From: Bacteroidia bacterium
GTDB taxonomy: Bacteria; Bacteroidota; Bacteroidia; NS11-12g; UBA955
Length of the DNA: 64,000 nucleotides
Assembly: GCA_023228875.1 (NCBI GenBank)
Contig: JALOAG010000001.1
Span: forward strand, 1 to 64,000
Direction of reading: 5' to 3'
In this document: positions 33,588 through 41,260 of the stretch, one piece after another
Layout: each line of letters starts with the position of its first letter
Position numbering within the stretch: the first letter of the stretch is position 1
Position numbers and translations under genes: made by a program
Notes under the pieces: model-generated
The model's input: only the letters and a program-made list of their open reading frames with translations
Told to the model about the DNA's origin: nothing
Database searches by the model: none

Positions 33588-33719
33588 TGGTAACGGTTTG
33601 CAGCTACAAGAAGTTGGCGATTTCGGAGCACTAAACTGTCTGCCGCCACTGAACTTGATACGAAGCACAAAGCTTCATTTAACCACTGAACCGCCAATTT
33701 CTTGTAGGTGCTGTTATAG
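33588..33719. repeat. attC site of cassette C1
   Basis: Cores TGGTAAC and GTTATAG. The stem bases differ from the common family on both arms in a matched way (CTACAAG..TTGGCG / CGCCAA..CTTGTAG), evidence that pairing is what is conserved. The word GTTATAGCCA recurs inverted at 34298-34307. Confidence 0.9.
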
Positions 33720-33732
33720 CCAGTTTTTCTTT

Positions 33733-34278
33733 TCATTTCGTGTCAATTTGAGTTCTTCTTCGTTTCCATTCTTTCCACATCAATTCGTATCCATCTCTGT
33801 CGTAGTTGTCGTCAGGCATTTGTTTTGGTTTACTAGTTTTGTAAAATTCTTCTACCCTGTCCACAAAGTTTATTATCTCATTTTTGTAGTCGTCTCTTGA
33901 AATCAAAATCTCTGCATTTGATTCCGTTGTCAACTGAATATTGTTGTCAATATGTTTTACCCAATAATTAATTCCTGTAAAACAACCTTGTATGTGAACG
34001 TCTGTACTATTTTCAAGATGGTCAATATGGTGTCCGCAACAAGGAATCAAATGTTCACCGACTAAATTTCCTGGGTTGTGATTGTTGTCAATTGTTCTTA
34101 ATAAATGAACTGACATTGCACTTAATGTCCAGTGATTTTCTTTTTCTCTTCGGTCAACAATAATTTCATTACCAATTCTAACTTTCACTTGTCCGTGAGC
34201 ACATAAGTCAATTTCTTCAGGGGTGTCTTCCAACCAATGAATGTCTAAAAGTTCTATTTCAAATTGTTTTTCTTTCAT
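33733..34278 (-). CDS. Hypothetical protein (cassette C1, first in array)
   Basis: A 181-residue soluble protein. It has a central Cys/His cluster, LIPCCGHHIDHLENST, and IQGCFTGINYWVKH that could bind a metal, and an acidic N-terminus. I do not recognise a characterised family. It is next to the proposed attI and the cassette promoter, so it is probably the best-expressed promoterless cassette. The ATG follows the leader AGGACGACAACGAA. Confidence 0.6.
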   Translation of the reverse strand: MKEKQFEIELLDIHWLEDTPEEIDLCAHGQVKVRIGNEIIVDRREKENHWTLSAMSVHLLRTIDNNHNPGNLVGEHLIPCCGHHIDHLENSTDVHIQGCFTGINYWVKHIDNNIQLTTESNAEILISRDDYKNEIINFVDRVEEFYKTSKPKQMPDDNYDRDGYELMWKEWKRRRTQIDTK

Positions 34279-34300
34279 TTCGTTGTCGTCCTAAAATTGG

Positions 34301-34450
34301 CTATAACTCATAAATATGCGCAATAATACAATATTTATTTCAAATATCAACATACTAAGCAAACGGGAATATTCTCTTGATAAACAGGCAATCAGATTAA
34401 AACCAATATTGCGCATTTTGCATATTATCTTTTCAAAAAGATTGCGTAAG
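34301..34450. other. Proposed attI region
   Basis: Core CTATAAC (34301-34307), read GTTATAG on the cassette strand, is the 5' end of cassette C1. To its right no palindromic partner follows, as expected for attI rather than attC. A perfect 10-bp inverted repeat, ATGCGCAATA (34316-34325) and TATTGCGCAT (34407-34416), plus a third ATGCGCA at 34471, could be accessory recombinase-binding sites. The crossover is predicted between 34307 and 34306. Confidence 0.65.
34321..34350 (-). promoter_or_regulatory. Candidate cassette promoter (Pc)
   Basis: Minus-strand TTG (34350-34348), a 19-bp spacer and TATTATTG (34328-34321) match TTG...TAnnTTTG with one mismatch. It would start transcription within attI toward cassette C1. 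Confidence 0.35.
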
Positions 34451-34470
34451 TTTGTATTTTGCTATACAAA
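34447..34470 (+). promoter_or_regulatory. Candidate recombinase promoter and adjacent inverted repeat
   Basis: TAAGTTTG (34447-34454) is a perfect -7 box. TTTGTAT-N6-ATACAAA (34451-34470) is an inverted repeat overlapping the start region and could be an operator. With transcription starting near 34461, the ATG at 34485 is the first usable start. Confidence 0.4.
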
Positions 34471-34484
34471 ATGCGCACTTTATT

Positions 34485-35582
34485 ATGACCAACACCAAAA
34501 ACTTTTTTAATAAACAGTGTTATTCTTTTGCACCAGGGCAACACCGTAAACAGGAAATTATCTGGATTATATTTCCGTATGATTTGAAACTCATTGATCA
34601 CTTAAAAAAATTCTCAAAAGCAAAATGGAGCCATTCTAATAAAAAATGGTATGTGCCCGATAATACATTTTACCGAAAACTATTCGGAATAGACCGGGAA
34701 TATTCAGGGAAAAGTGCTTTGATTAAAATTCATGAGGTCAATCTGCCTGCATTAAAGCGATTTAAAGAGCAGTTGCTGATGAAAGCTTATAGCCCCAATA
34801 CTATTCGTACTTATGTCTCTGAATTTACGCAACTGCTTATAGCTATTAAATCATTTTCGGTTGATGAACTTAATGCTGAACGACTAAGGAGTTATTTCCT
34901 TTATTGTATAAAGAAGCTGCGACTGTCAGAAAATGCTTTGCACAGCAGAATGAATGCAGTTAAGTTTTATTTTGAACAGGTATTGAACAGAGAAAAATTT
35001 GTTATGCAGATTCCTCGTCCTAAAAAACCAAGCATACTACCAAAAGCCCTTTCAACCAATGATGTAAAAAAGATGTTGAGCAGTTTAGAAAATAAGAAGC
35101 ATCAGTTGCTACTTAAAATGTGTTACGGAATGGGGCTTAGGGTGAGCGAACTGGTAAACCTTAAAATTACAGATATTGACAGCAACCGAATGCAGGTTTT
35201 GGTTCAGCAGGGTAAAGGCAAAAAAGACCGCTACGTAAATTTACCTGAAACAGTGTTAGAGCAATTAAGGGATTATTATTTAGTTTATAAACCAAAGAAA
35301 TTTCTTTTTGAAGGACAATACGGGGGTCAGTATGCTGTTCGTTCGGTGCAGCAAGTGTTTAAAAATGCAATGAAAAATGCAAATATCAACAAGAAAATAG
35401 GTGTTCACAGTCTAAGACATTCCTATGCTACACATTTGATAGAGCAAGGAACAGATATCAGATTTGTACAGGAATTACTCGGTCATAAAGACATTAAAAC
35501 CACTATGATTTATACCCAACTTACTGATCAAACAAAAAGAAAAATAAAAAGTCCGCTGGATAATTTATTTGGTTCAGAGTAA
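34485..35582 (+). CDS. Tyrosine recombinase, proposed integron-like integrase
   Basis: A 365-residue tyrosine recombinase. Residues about 15-65 form a HARP-like small domain (IIWIIFPYDLKLIDHLKKF, WSHSNKKWYVPD), then a SAM-like core-binding domain (about 75-165) and the catalytic domain with R219 (GLRVSEL), K244 region (GKGKKDR), H308-xx-R311 (HSLRH), H334 (GHKD) and Tyr343 (TTMIYTQ). It ends with KSPLDNL, like IntI (RSPLD). The stretch between the Lys and HxxR motifs is about 60 residues, against about 105 in IntI1, so the IntI-specific insert is absent. Start chosen at MTNTKNFF because the promoter box overlaps the earlier ATG at 34452. It points away from the cassettes, as intI does. Confidence 0.9.
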   Translation: MTNTKNFFNKQCYSFAPGQHRKQEIIWIIFPYDLKLIDHLKKFSKAKWSHSNKKWYVPDNTFYRKLFGIDREYSGKSALIKIHEVNLPALKRFKEQLLMKAYSPNTIRTYVSEFTQLLIAIKSFSVDELNAERLRSYFLYCIKKLRLSENALHSRMNAVKFYFEQVLNREKFVMQIPRPKKPSILPKALSTNDVKKMLSSLENKKHQLLLKMCYGMGLRVSELVNLKITDIDSNRMQVLVQQGKGKKDRYVNLPETVLEQLRDYYLVYKPKKFLFEGQYGGQYAVRSVQQVFKNAMKNANINKKIGVHSLRHSYATHLIEQGTDIRFVQELLGHKDIKTTMIYTQLTDQTKRKIKSPLDNLFGSE

Positions 35583-36014
35583 ATTTTCCTTCTGCAACAT
35601 CAATCAATTTACCAAAATCAACTTAGTGACGCAGGTGTTGTCGCCTTTTTAGTCTGTAACACAACGGCAGTCTGTCTAATAACTTCCTTTAGTTTTTGAT
35701 AAACGCTGCTAAACTACTCATTTATTTCATTTCTAATCAACTTTAGAGAACCTTTCTCAAAAGTTGATTTACTTAAAGTGAAAAATATAATGTTGTGAAA
35801 CGGCTTCAAATTGCTTGTTAGAGCTAAAAAATTACAGCCAAGTACTCTTAGGTACTTTTTGAGCAGGTTTGGGTCTAAAATATTGAAGATTCAGCGGTGG
35901 TTTAAATTTAGTAAACCAAATATATAAACTAACTATTAAATAATATGTTGTTAAGAATCAATGAGTTAATAAAGGGGGTGGTTTTTAGACAGTTTGGAGA
36001 TTTTGTGCAGCTTT
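35583..36014. other. Intergenic region downstream of the recombinase
   Basis: A 430-bp AT-rich stretch with no convincing gene. A small hairpin AAGTAC-TCTTAG-GTACTT followed by TTT (35839-35858) could end the recombinase transcript. A GTTAGAGC near 35818 has no matching inverted partner. Confidence 0.4.
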
Positions 36015-36677
36015 TTAATTCATTGGGGTATCCATTTCTTTTACAATCTCTTGTTTTACCCACTGTCTATTTTTTCGGCTCCATAGATATAAGTCTTGTA
36101 GCATGTCACCGGAGCTCATTATCGGCATTCTTTGTATTTTTTTTGTCTTGGGTTCATTATCAACATCAAATGTGTAGTAGGTTTCATACCAATAAAGACT
36201 TGCTCCGGGATTTAAGTCGGTCTCTGCTGATTCTACAGAGTTGTCTTTTCTAAATTTCAGTGTCGTAATCTCTTGGAAACTTAGTCTAACATTTTCAAAC
36301 TGTATAATAACCACTCCCTGTCTATCATAAATCCTTATTATTTGTCTGTTATTTCTTGTTTTACCATAGGTAACAGAAATTTTTCCGTCTTTATATCTAA
36401 CAGTACTAGAGTCGTCTTCTATTTTTCTTTGGGGTTTTGGGTTAACTAAAACCTTCTTTTTCTCCTTGGCTTGCGTATCGGTTTTAATCTGGTTTTCTTG
36501 TGTAGGTTGTGTTGTATAAACAGTATCAATTTGCGATGTTGTATTTTCCAGTTCTAAAATTACCTTTTGTAATGAATCTATTTTTGCTTTTGCAGAAAGG
36601 TCCGGCTCGTAGTAATGATTCTCTTGAAAACAAGAAACCAATAAAACAGAGCCTAATAACAGCAAAAAAACTTTCAT
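36015..36677 (-). CDS. Lipoprotein with coiled-coil N-terminal part
   Basis: A 220-residue protein with a lipoprotein signal and lipobox (LLVSCF, Cys16). A short coiled-coil or linker (KIDSLQKVILELENTT) and a Lys-rich spacer lead to a beta-rich C-terminal domain (RYKDGKISVTYG ... VVIIQFENVRLSF). No family recognised. It is outside the cassette array, on the strand co-oriented with the array, and has no operon partner. Confidence 0.7.
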   Translation of the reverse strand: MKVFLLLLGSVLLVSCFQENHYYEPDLSAKAKIDSLQKVILELENTTSQIDTVYTTQPTQENQIKTDTQAKEKKKVLVNPKPQRKIEDDSSTVRYKDGKISVTYGKTRNNRQIIRIYDRQGVVIIQFENVRLSFQEITTLKFRKDNSVESAETDLNPGASLYWYETYYTFDVDNEPKTKKIQRMPIMSSGDMLQDLYLWSRKNRQWVKQEIVKEMDTPMN

Positions 36678-36880
36678 AACTTTTCGATTTGCAAATATTA
36701 ATCCGGTTTTAATAGGAAAAGTAAATATTGTGAAAAAGAGGTCCTTACGTGGTTTTCATATCGACAGATATGGATTGCTTGTTTGCACTATACATAATGC
36801 TGATTAACAATTATATGCAAAGGGTTCTATTTTATTTTGCCACATCTTTTCCCTCCGGTTTTTCTTTCCAAAACTTTCAT

Positions 36881-36888
36881 TATTTTTG
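36881..36888 (+). promoter_or_regulatory. -7 box upstream of gap
   Basis: TATTTTTG matches TAnnTTTG and lies 122 bp before the gap start codon, leaving a ~110-nt leader. No clear -33 TTG is seen at the right distance. Confidence 0.35.
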
Positions 36889-37009
36889 TACTCCAATCGC
36901 AGCTATGTATTAAGACTGTTAAAGGGATTAAGCGTAATTGAGCTTTTTAAAAACAGCCATACAGAATTGTCGGTAACAACTCTAAAATTATATTTAATTA
37001 ATAAACACA

Positions 37010-38455
37010 ATGAATGGATTTGAAGAACATCTGGAAACCCATGTAAAGAAAGAACGAGCAGCGGTTAACCTTGCAAGTAAAACAGGGCAGCTTCTTTATG
37101 ACAAAGGTGTAGAACTTGTTTTTTTGAGAAACCACTTAGTAGATTTAACAATTTCAGAAATACTTAACTTACACGAATATGCTAGAAAAGTAATTGACAG
37201 ACCTATTGACGTTTATATGTCGTCTTCATTAGCAGAGGCGCTGACCGAAATAGATTTAGCTCCTTCAAAAATTGATATCGGTAGATTGGCATATGAATTT
37301 TCTCAAAAGAAAGATACTTATAATGGAGACCAGTCCGCATTTTTGAAAGATACATTAAAAGACTTTATTGGACCCGATAAGTTTAAAATGATACCAAGAG
37401 ATGTTGTATTATATGGGTTTGGACGTATAGGTCGTTTGGCAGCAAGAGAATTAATAAAACAAGCAGGAAAAGGACAGCAACTCAGATTGAGAGCCATTGT
37501 TACCCGCGATAAAGATCCTGAAATGCTCGAAAAACGTGCTGCTTTATTGAGAAGCGATTCTGTCCACGGTGCTTTTGACGGTACAATAAGTGTTGACAAA
37601 GAAAACAATGTGTTAATTATTAATGGTATGAGGGTTCAAATGATAAGTGCCAACAATCCTGAAGATATAGACTATACACAATACGGTATTCATGACGCAC
37701 TTATTATTGATAACACCGGTGTGTTTAAAGATAAAGAAGCATTAAGCAGACATTTAAAATCAAAAGGTTCTTCTAAAGTAATCCTGACCGCACCCGGAAA
37801 AGGTGTTCCAAATGTTGTTTATGGAATAAATCAGGGAACATTAGACAGAGACAACGACCATATTTTCTCTGCCGCTTCTTGTACTACGAACGCAATCTCT
37901 CCTATTCTTAAAGTAATGGAAGACAATTTTGGTATTGTAAAAGGTCATATCGAAACAGTACACGCATACACCAATGACCAAAACTTATTGGACAATATGC
38001 ATAAAAAACCAAGAAGAGGTCGTTCTGCTGCCATTAATATGGTAATCACTTCTACCGGAGCGGGTAGTGCAGTAACAAAAGTAATCCCTTCTTTAGAAAA
38101 CAAATTAACGGCAAATGCAGTTCGTGTACCTACTCCAAATGGTTCTTTGGCTATTTTATCTTTAGAACTAAATAAAGAAGTTACGCTCGACTCTGTGAAC
38201 GAAGCAGTCAGAAACGAGGCTCTTAATGGTAAGCTAATTAATCAAATCTTTTATTCTGTAGATCCAGAACTGGTTTCCAATGATATCATAGGAAACACTT
38301 GTTGTTCTGTTTTTGATTCACAAGCAACCATTATTTCTAAAGACAATAAAAATGTGGTGCTATACACATGGTATGACAATGAATTTGGTTATACAAAACA
38401 GGTAATACGTTTGGCTAAATTCGTTGCAAAGGTTCAACGTTTGATTTATTATTAA
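37010..38455 (+). CDS. gap: Glyceraldehyde-3-phosphate dehydrogenase (long form)
   Basis: A 481-residue NAD(P)-dependent GAPDH of glycolysis. An N-terminal extension of about 130 residues precedes the Rossmann motif VLYGFGRIGRLAAREL. The catalytic Cys291 is in AASCTTNAI, followed by HAYTNDQNLLDN, GAGSAVTKVIP and the C-terminal WYDNEFGYTKQ. The long form is typical of some Bacteroidota and gammaproteobacteria. Followed by a clear terminator (38489-38512). Confidence 0.95.
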   Translation: MNGFEEHLETHVKKERAAVNLASKTGQLLYDKGVELVFLRNHLVDLTISEILNLHEYARKVIDRPIDVYMSSSLAEALTEIDLAPSKIDIGRLAYEFSQKKDTYNGDQSAFLKDTLKDFIGPDKFKMIPRDVVLYGFGRIGRLAARELIKQAGKGQQLRLRAIVTRDKDPEMLEKRAALLRSDSVHGAFDGTISVDKENNVLIINGMRVQMISANNPEDIDYTQYGIHDALIIDNTGVFKDKEALSRHLKSKGSSKVILTAPGKGVPNVVYGINQGTLDRDNDHIFSAASCTTNAISPILKVMEDNFGIVKGHIETVHAYTNDQNLLDNMHKKPRRGRSAAINMVITSTGAGSAVTKVIPSLENKLTANAVRVPTPNGSLAILSLELNKEVTLDSVNEAVRNEALNGKLINQIFYSVDPELVSNDIIGNTCCSVFDSQATIISKDNKNVVLYTWYDNEFGYTKQVIRLAKFVAKVQRLIYY

Positions 38456-38488
38456 TCAGATATTGTTTGTAATATAATGTTAGAAATG

Positions 38489-38512
38489 GCTGAAGTAAAC
38501 TTCAGCTATTTT
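38489..38512 (+). terminator. Rho-independent terminator after gap
   Basis: Perfect 8-bp stem GCTGAAGT/ACTTCAGC with a two-base loop, followed by TATTTTTG. Confidence 0.75.
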
Positions 38513-38559
38513 TGTTTAAACCCGTTGATAATTGTGTTGTATAGAGTATATCAACATTT

Positions 38560-38830
38560 ACCCTATATTTATGTGAATTGCTGAGGATAAAAATAGAACA
38601 ACTGAGGATAAGCCCATAAACCAATTTTTCTTTGTTGATTGTTGTGTATAATCTTTCGTTTTAACCACAAATAACCAACAGTAATTTATTTTTAAAAACC
38701 CATTTTAAACACTCAAAATTATCCCATTCACATTCAAGAATAAAATGTGTAAAACAGCCATATTAAAAGGTTTGGATGTTAATATTGCGTGAACAAAGTA
38801 TTGATTGACATATACACAAGCGATTGGTAA
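38560..38830. other. Candidate replication origin (DnaA-box cluster)
   Basis: In a 540-bp gene-free gap there are 9-mers close to the DnaA box TTATnCACA on both strands: TGTGTATAA (38643-38651, reverse of TTATACACA), TGTGTAAAA (38746-38754, reverse of TTTTACACA), TGAGGATAA twice (38582 and 38603, one mismatch to TTATCCACA), TTAACCACA (38661) and ATATACACA (38810). An AT-rich tract follows. Gene orientation mostly diverges from here, and parS sites lie 9-10 kb away. This is an inference from motifs only. Confidence 0.35.
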
Positions 38831-38964
38831 AAAATAGTTTTGCTGCTATTCACATCTGTAAATATGAATAAAATTAATTTTAAAGAATATGAATATATTT
38901 TGTTTTGTTGATAGGATAAAACCGTGAAAGAAAAACGAAACGAAAAATAATACTCTCGCTTACT

Positions 38965-38972
38965 TACTTTTG
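38965..38972 (+). promoter_or_regulatory. -7 box upstream of pheS
   Basis: TACTTTTG matches TAnnTTTG, 20 bp before the pheS start codon, giving a very short leader. No phenylalanine-type attenuator is visible. Confidence 0.45.
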
Positions 38973-38992
38973 CGGCATCAAATTAAATAGAG

Positions 38993-40006
38993 ATGTTGGA
39001 AAAGTTAAAACAAATTGCTTCTCAAATTGAATCATTTAAAATTGATTCATCTGCAACTTTAGAAGAGTATAGATTAAAATTCTTGGTAAAAAAAGGATTG
39101 ATAAACGAGCTTGTAGATGAGTTTAGAACTATTGATAATAATTTAAAAAGAGAGGTTGGAAAAGAGTTAAACTTGTTAAAAGAGAGAGCAAACCAAAAAT
39201 GGGAAGAAGCGAAAGAAAAGTTTGAATCAAACAAACCAACAAAAGAGCAAACAATTGATGTAACATTACCTGTTCATAGCGTAACATATGGAGGCAAACA
39301 TCCGATTACAGAGGTGATAGATGAGATAAGTAATATTTTTGCAAGAATAGGTTTTACAACAGAAGAAGGACCTGAAATAGAAGATGATTATCACAATTTT
39401 TCTGCTTTAAATTTTCCACCAAATCATCCTGCAAGAGATATGCAGGATACTTTTTTTATTACGAATGATTTTGCATTAAGAACCCATACATCATCAGTAC
39501 AAATAAGGGTAATGAAAAATGAAAAACCGCCAATCAGGGTTATTTGTCCCGGAAGAGTATATAGAAACGAGGCTGTGTCAGCAAGGTCTAATTGTTTCTT
39601 CCATCAGATAGAAGGATTGTGTATAGATAAACATATAAGCTTTGCAGACTTAAAACAGACATTGTATTTTTTTGTAAGAGAATTCTTTGGAAAAGATTTA
39701 CCGGTAAGGTTTAGAGCTTCTTATTTTCCTTTTACAGAACCAAGTGCAGAAATGGATGTGTTTTTAGGAACAGAAACAGAAGAAGATTATAGGCTCACCA
39801 AAGGAACAGGTTGGTTAGAAATATTAGGATGTGGAATGGTAGATGTGAATGTGTTGCAAAATGTTGGATTAGATTCAAAAATTTATTCCGGTTATGCTTT
39901 TGGATTAGGTGTTGACAGAATAGCAATGTTAAAATATGGTATTAAAGATATACGAACATTATTTTACAACGATGTCAGGTTTTTATCACAGTTCAGTTCT
40001 TTTTAA
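38993..40006 (+). CDS. pheS: Phenylalanyl-tRNA synthetase alpha subunit
   Basis: A 337-residue class II aminoacyl-tRNA synthetase subunit that charges tRNA-Phe with PheT (not in this window). Residues 1-85 are the N-terminal coiled coil. Class II motifs are visible: HPITEVIDEI (motif 1 region), RTHTSSVQIR and RVYRNEAVSARSNCFFHQIEG (motif 2), FTEPSAEMDV, and GLGVDRIAMLKYGI (motif 3). Length is normal. purK follows after 10 bp and may be co-transcribed. Confidence 0.96.
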   Translation: MLEKLKQIASQIESFKIDSSATLEEYRLKFLVKKGLINELVDEFRTIDNNLKREVGKELNLLKERANQKWEEAKEKFESNKPTKEQTIDVTLPVHSVTYGGKHPITEVIDEISNIFARIGFTTEEGPEIEDDYHNFSALNFPPNHPARDMQDTFFITNDFALRTHTSSVQIRVMKNEKPPIRVICPGRVYRNEAVSARSNCFFHQIEGLCIDKHISFADLKQTLYFFVREFFGKDLPVRFRASYFPFTEPSAEMDVFLGTETEEDYRLTKGTGWLEILGCGMVDVNVLQNVGLDSKIYSGYAFGLGVDRIAMLKYGIKDIRTLFYNDVRFLSQFSSF

Positions 40007-40016
40007 AAAATAACAA

Positions 40017-41162
40017 ATGCTTCCATCAGAAAAAAGAATAGGAATTATAGGAGGAGGGCAGTTGGGGAAAATGTTGGCAGAAGCCGGTTCTCCATGGTTA
40101 GTAAAATATAATTTTTTAGATATATCCGGTTCCCCTTGTGCATTGTTAGGAGGAAATTTTATTGAAGGAAAAATAACCAATGCTGACGATATAAATAAAT
40201 TAGCTCTGGTTTCAGATGTGTTAACCTATGAAATAGAACATATCAACACAGATGCTATTACTAAATTAGAAGAAGAAGGGAAAAAGATTTTCCCAAAACC
40301 TTATGTACTCAAGATTATCAATGACAAAGGAAGTCAAAATGAGTATTTAGAAAAACATAACATAGAAATTCCAAAGTACTACAACTTAAAAGAAGAAAAG
40401 GATTGGGTAGAAAAATTAGATTTATTTGAGGGAGAAAAAATTGTAGTAAAAGCACGCAGAGGCGGATATGATGGAAAAGGGGTTAGTATTTTAACCAAAA
40501 ATGAAATTAAATCCGGTATAAAGCCTTTTCAGACAGATAATACTTTGTATGAACAGTTTATAGATAACGTTACCGAAATATCAGTCATTGTAGCAATAGA
40601 CCAGCAAGGAAATGCAGAAACATTTCCATTGGTAGCAATGGAATTTGACCCTATTAGCAATTTAGTAATGTTTTTACATACCGAAATTGATTTGCCGGAA
40701 TCTGTTCAGAATGATTGTAAAGAGATATCCATAAAAGCTGCTTTGTCTTTTAACTCACCCGGTCTTTTTGCAGTTGAATTATTTGTAAAAGGACATGAGG
40801 TATTGGTGAATGAAATTGCACCCAGACCACATAATTCGGGTCACCATACAATCGAAGCATGTTATACATCACAGTTTGAACAGTTAAATAGAATACTATT
40901 AGGATTACCTCTGGGCAAAACAGATTTGATATGTTCTGGAGCTATGATAAACCTTGTGGGTGCAGATAATTTTTCAGGAAAATATCAATTATCAAATACC
41001 GAAGAAGTAATGAAAGAGTCGGGTATTTACATTCACCTTTACGGGAAAACAGAAAGCAGACCCAATAGAAAATTAGGTCATATTACTGTGTTAGCAAAAG
41101 ATAAGAAGGCTTTATTTGAAAAAGTATCCATTGCTCAAAAAATTAAAGTAGTACCCAAATAA
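40017..41162 (+). CDS. purK: 5-(carboxyamino)imidazole ribonucleotide synthase
   Basis: A 381-residue ATP-grasp enzyme of purine synthesis that carboxylates AIR to N5-CAIR with ATP and bicarbonate. The N-terminal IGIIGGGQLGKMLAEAG is diagnostic. The ATP-grasp core includes VVKARRGGYDGKGV, YEQFIDNVTEISVIVA and VNEIAPRPHNSGHHTIEAC, and there is a C-terminal GHITVLAKDK. No purE neighbour is visible. Confidence 0.95.
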   Translation: MLPSEKRIGIIGGGQLGKMLAEAGSPWLVKYNFLDISGSPCALLGGNFIEGKITNADDINKLALVSDVLTYEIEHINTDAITKLEEEGKKIFPKPYVLKIINDKGSQNEYLEKHNIEIPKYYNLKEEKDWVEKLDLFEGEKIVVKARRGGYDGKGVSILTKNEIKSGIKPFQTDNTLYEQFIDNVTEISVIVAIDQQGNAETFPLVAMEFDPISNLVMFLHTEIDLPESVQNDCKEISIKAALSFNSPGLFAVELFVKGHEVLVNEIAPRPHNSGHHTIEACYTSQFEQLNRILLGLPLGKTDLICSGAMINLVGADNFSGKYQLSNTEEVMKESGIYIHLYGKTESRPNRKLGHITVLAKDKKALFEKVSIAQKIKVVPK

Positions 41163-41184
41163 GAGTATTATAAATAAAATTAGT

Positions 41185-41192
41185 ACCTTTGC
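41185..41192 (+). promoter_or_regulatory. -7 box upstream of rpoD
   Basis: TACCTTTG matches TAnnTTTG, with the rpoD start 69 bp downstream. No convincing -33 TTG. Confidence 0.45.
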
Positions 41193-41260
41193 ACCCTTGC
41201 ATAACAAGCACCTCTAATAAGTTTTATTCAACACAAAAATTAATATTCTAATCAGTACGA

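Noticed and set aside
1647..33719. CRISPR array as an explanation of the regular repeats
   Set aside because: The repeats are 96-148 bp palindromes separated by whole genes of 0.6-10 kb, with no short uniform spacers and no cas genes.
34485..35582. Reading the recombinase as a phage or conjugative-element integrase
   Set aside because: No phage, tra or mobilisation genes and no tRNA target are present, while site palindromes, gene direction and the half-site next to the gene fit an integron layout better. It remains an alternative until tested.
35780..35830. A GTGAAACGGC...GTTAGAGC stretch that resembles an attC right half
   Set aside because: No matching left arm or inverted core could be found on the other side, and it lies behind the recombinase, outside the array.
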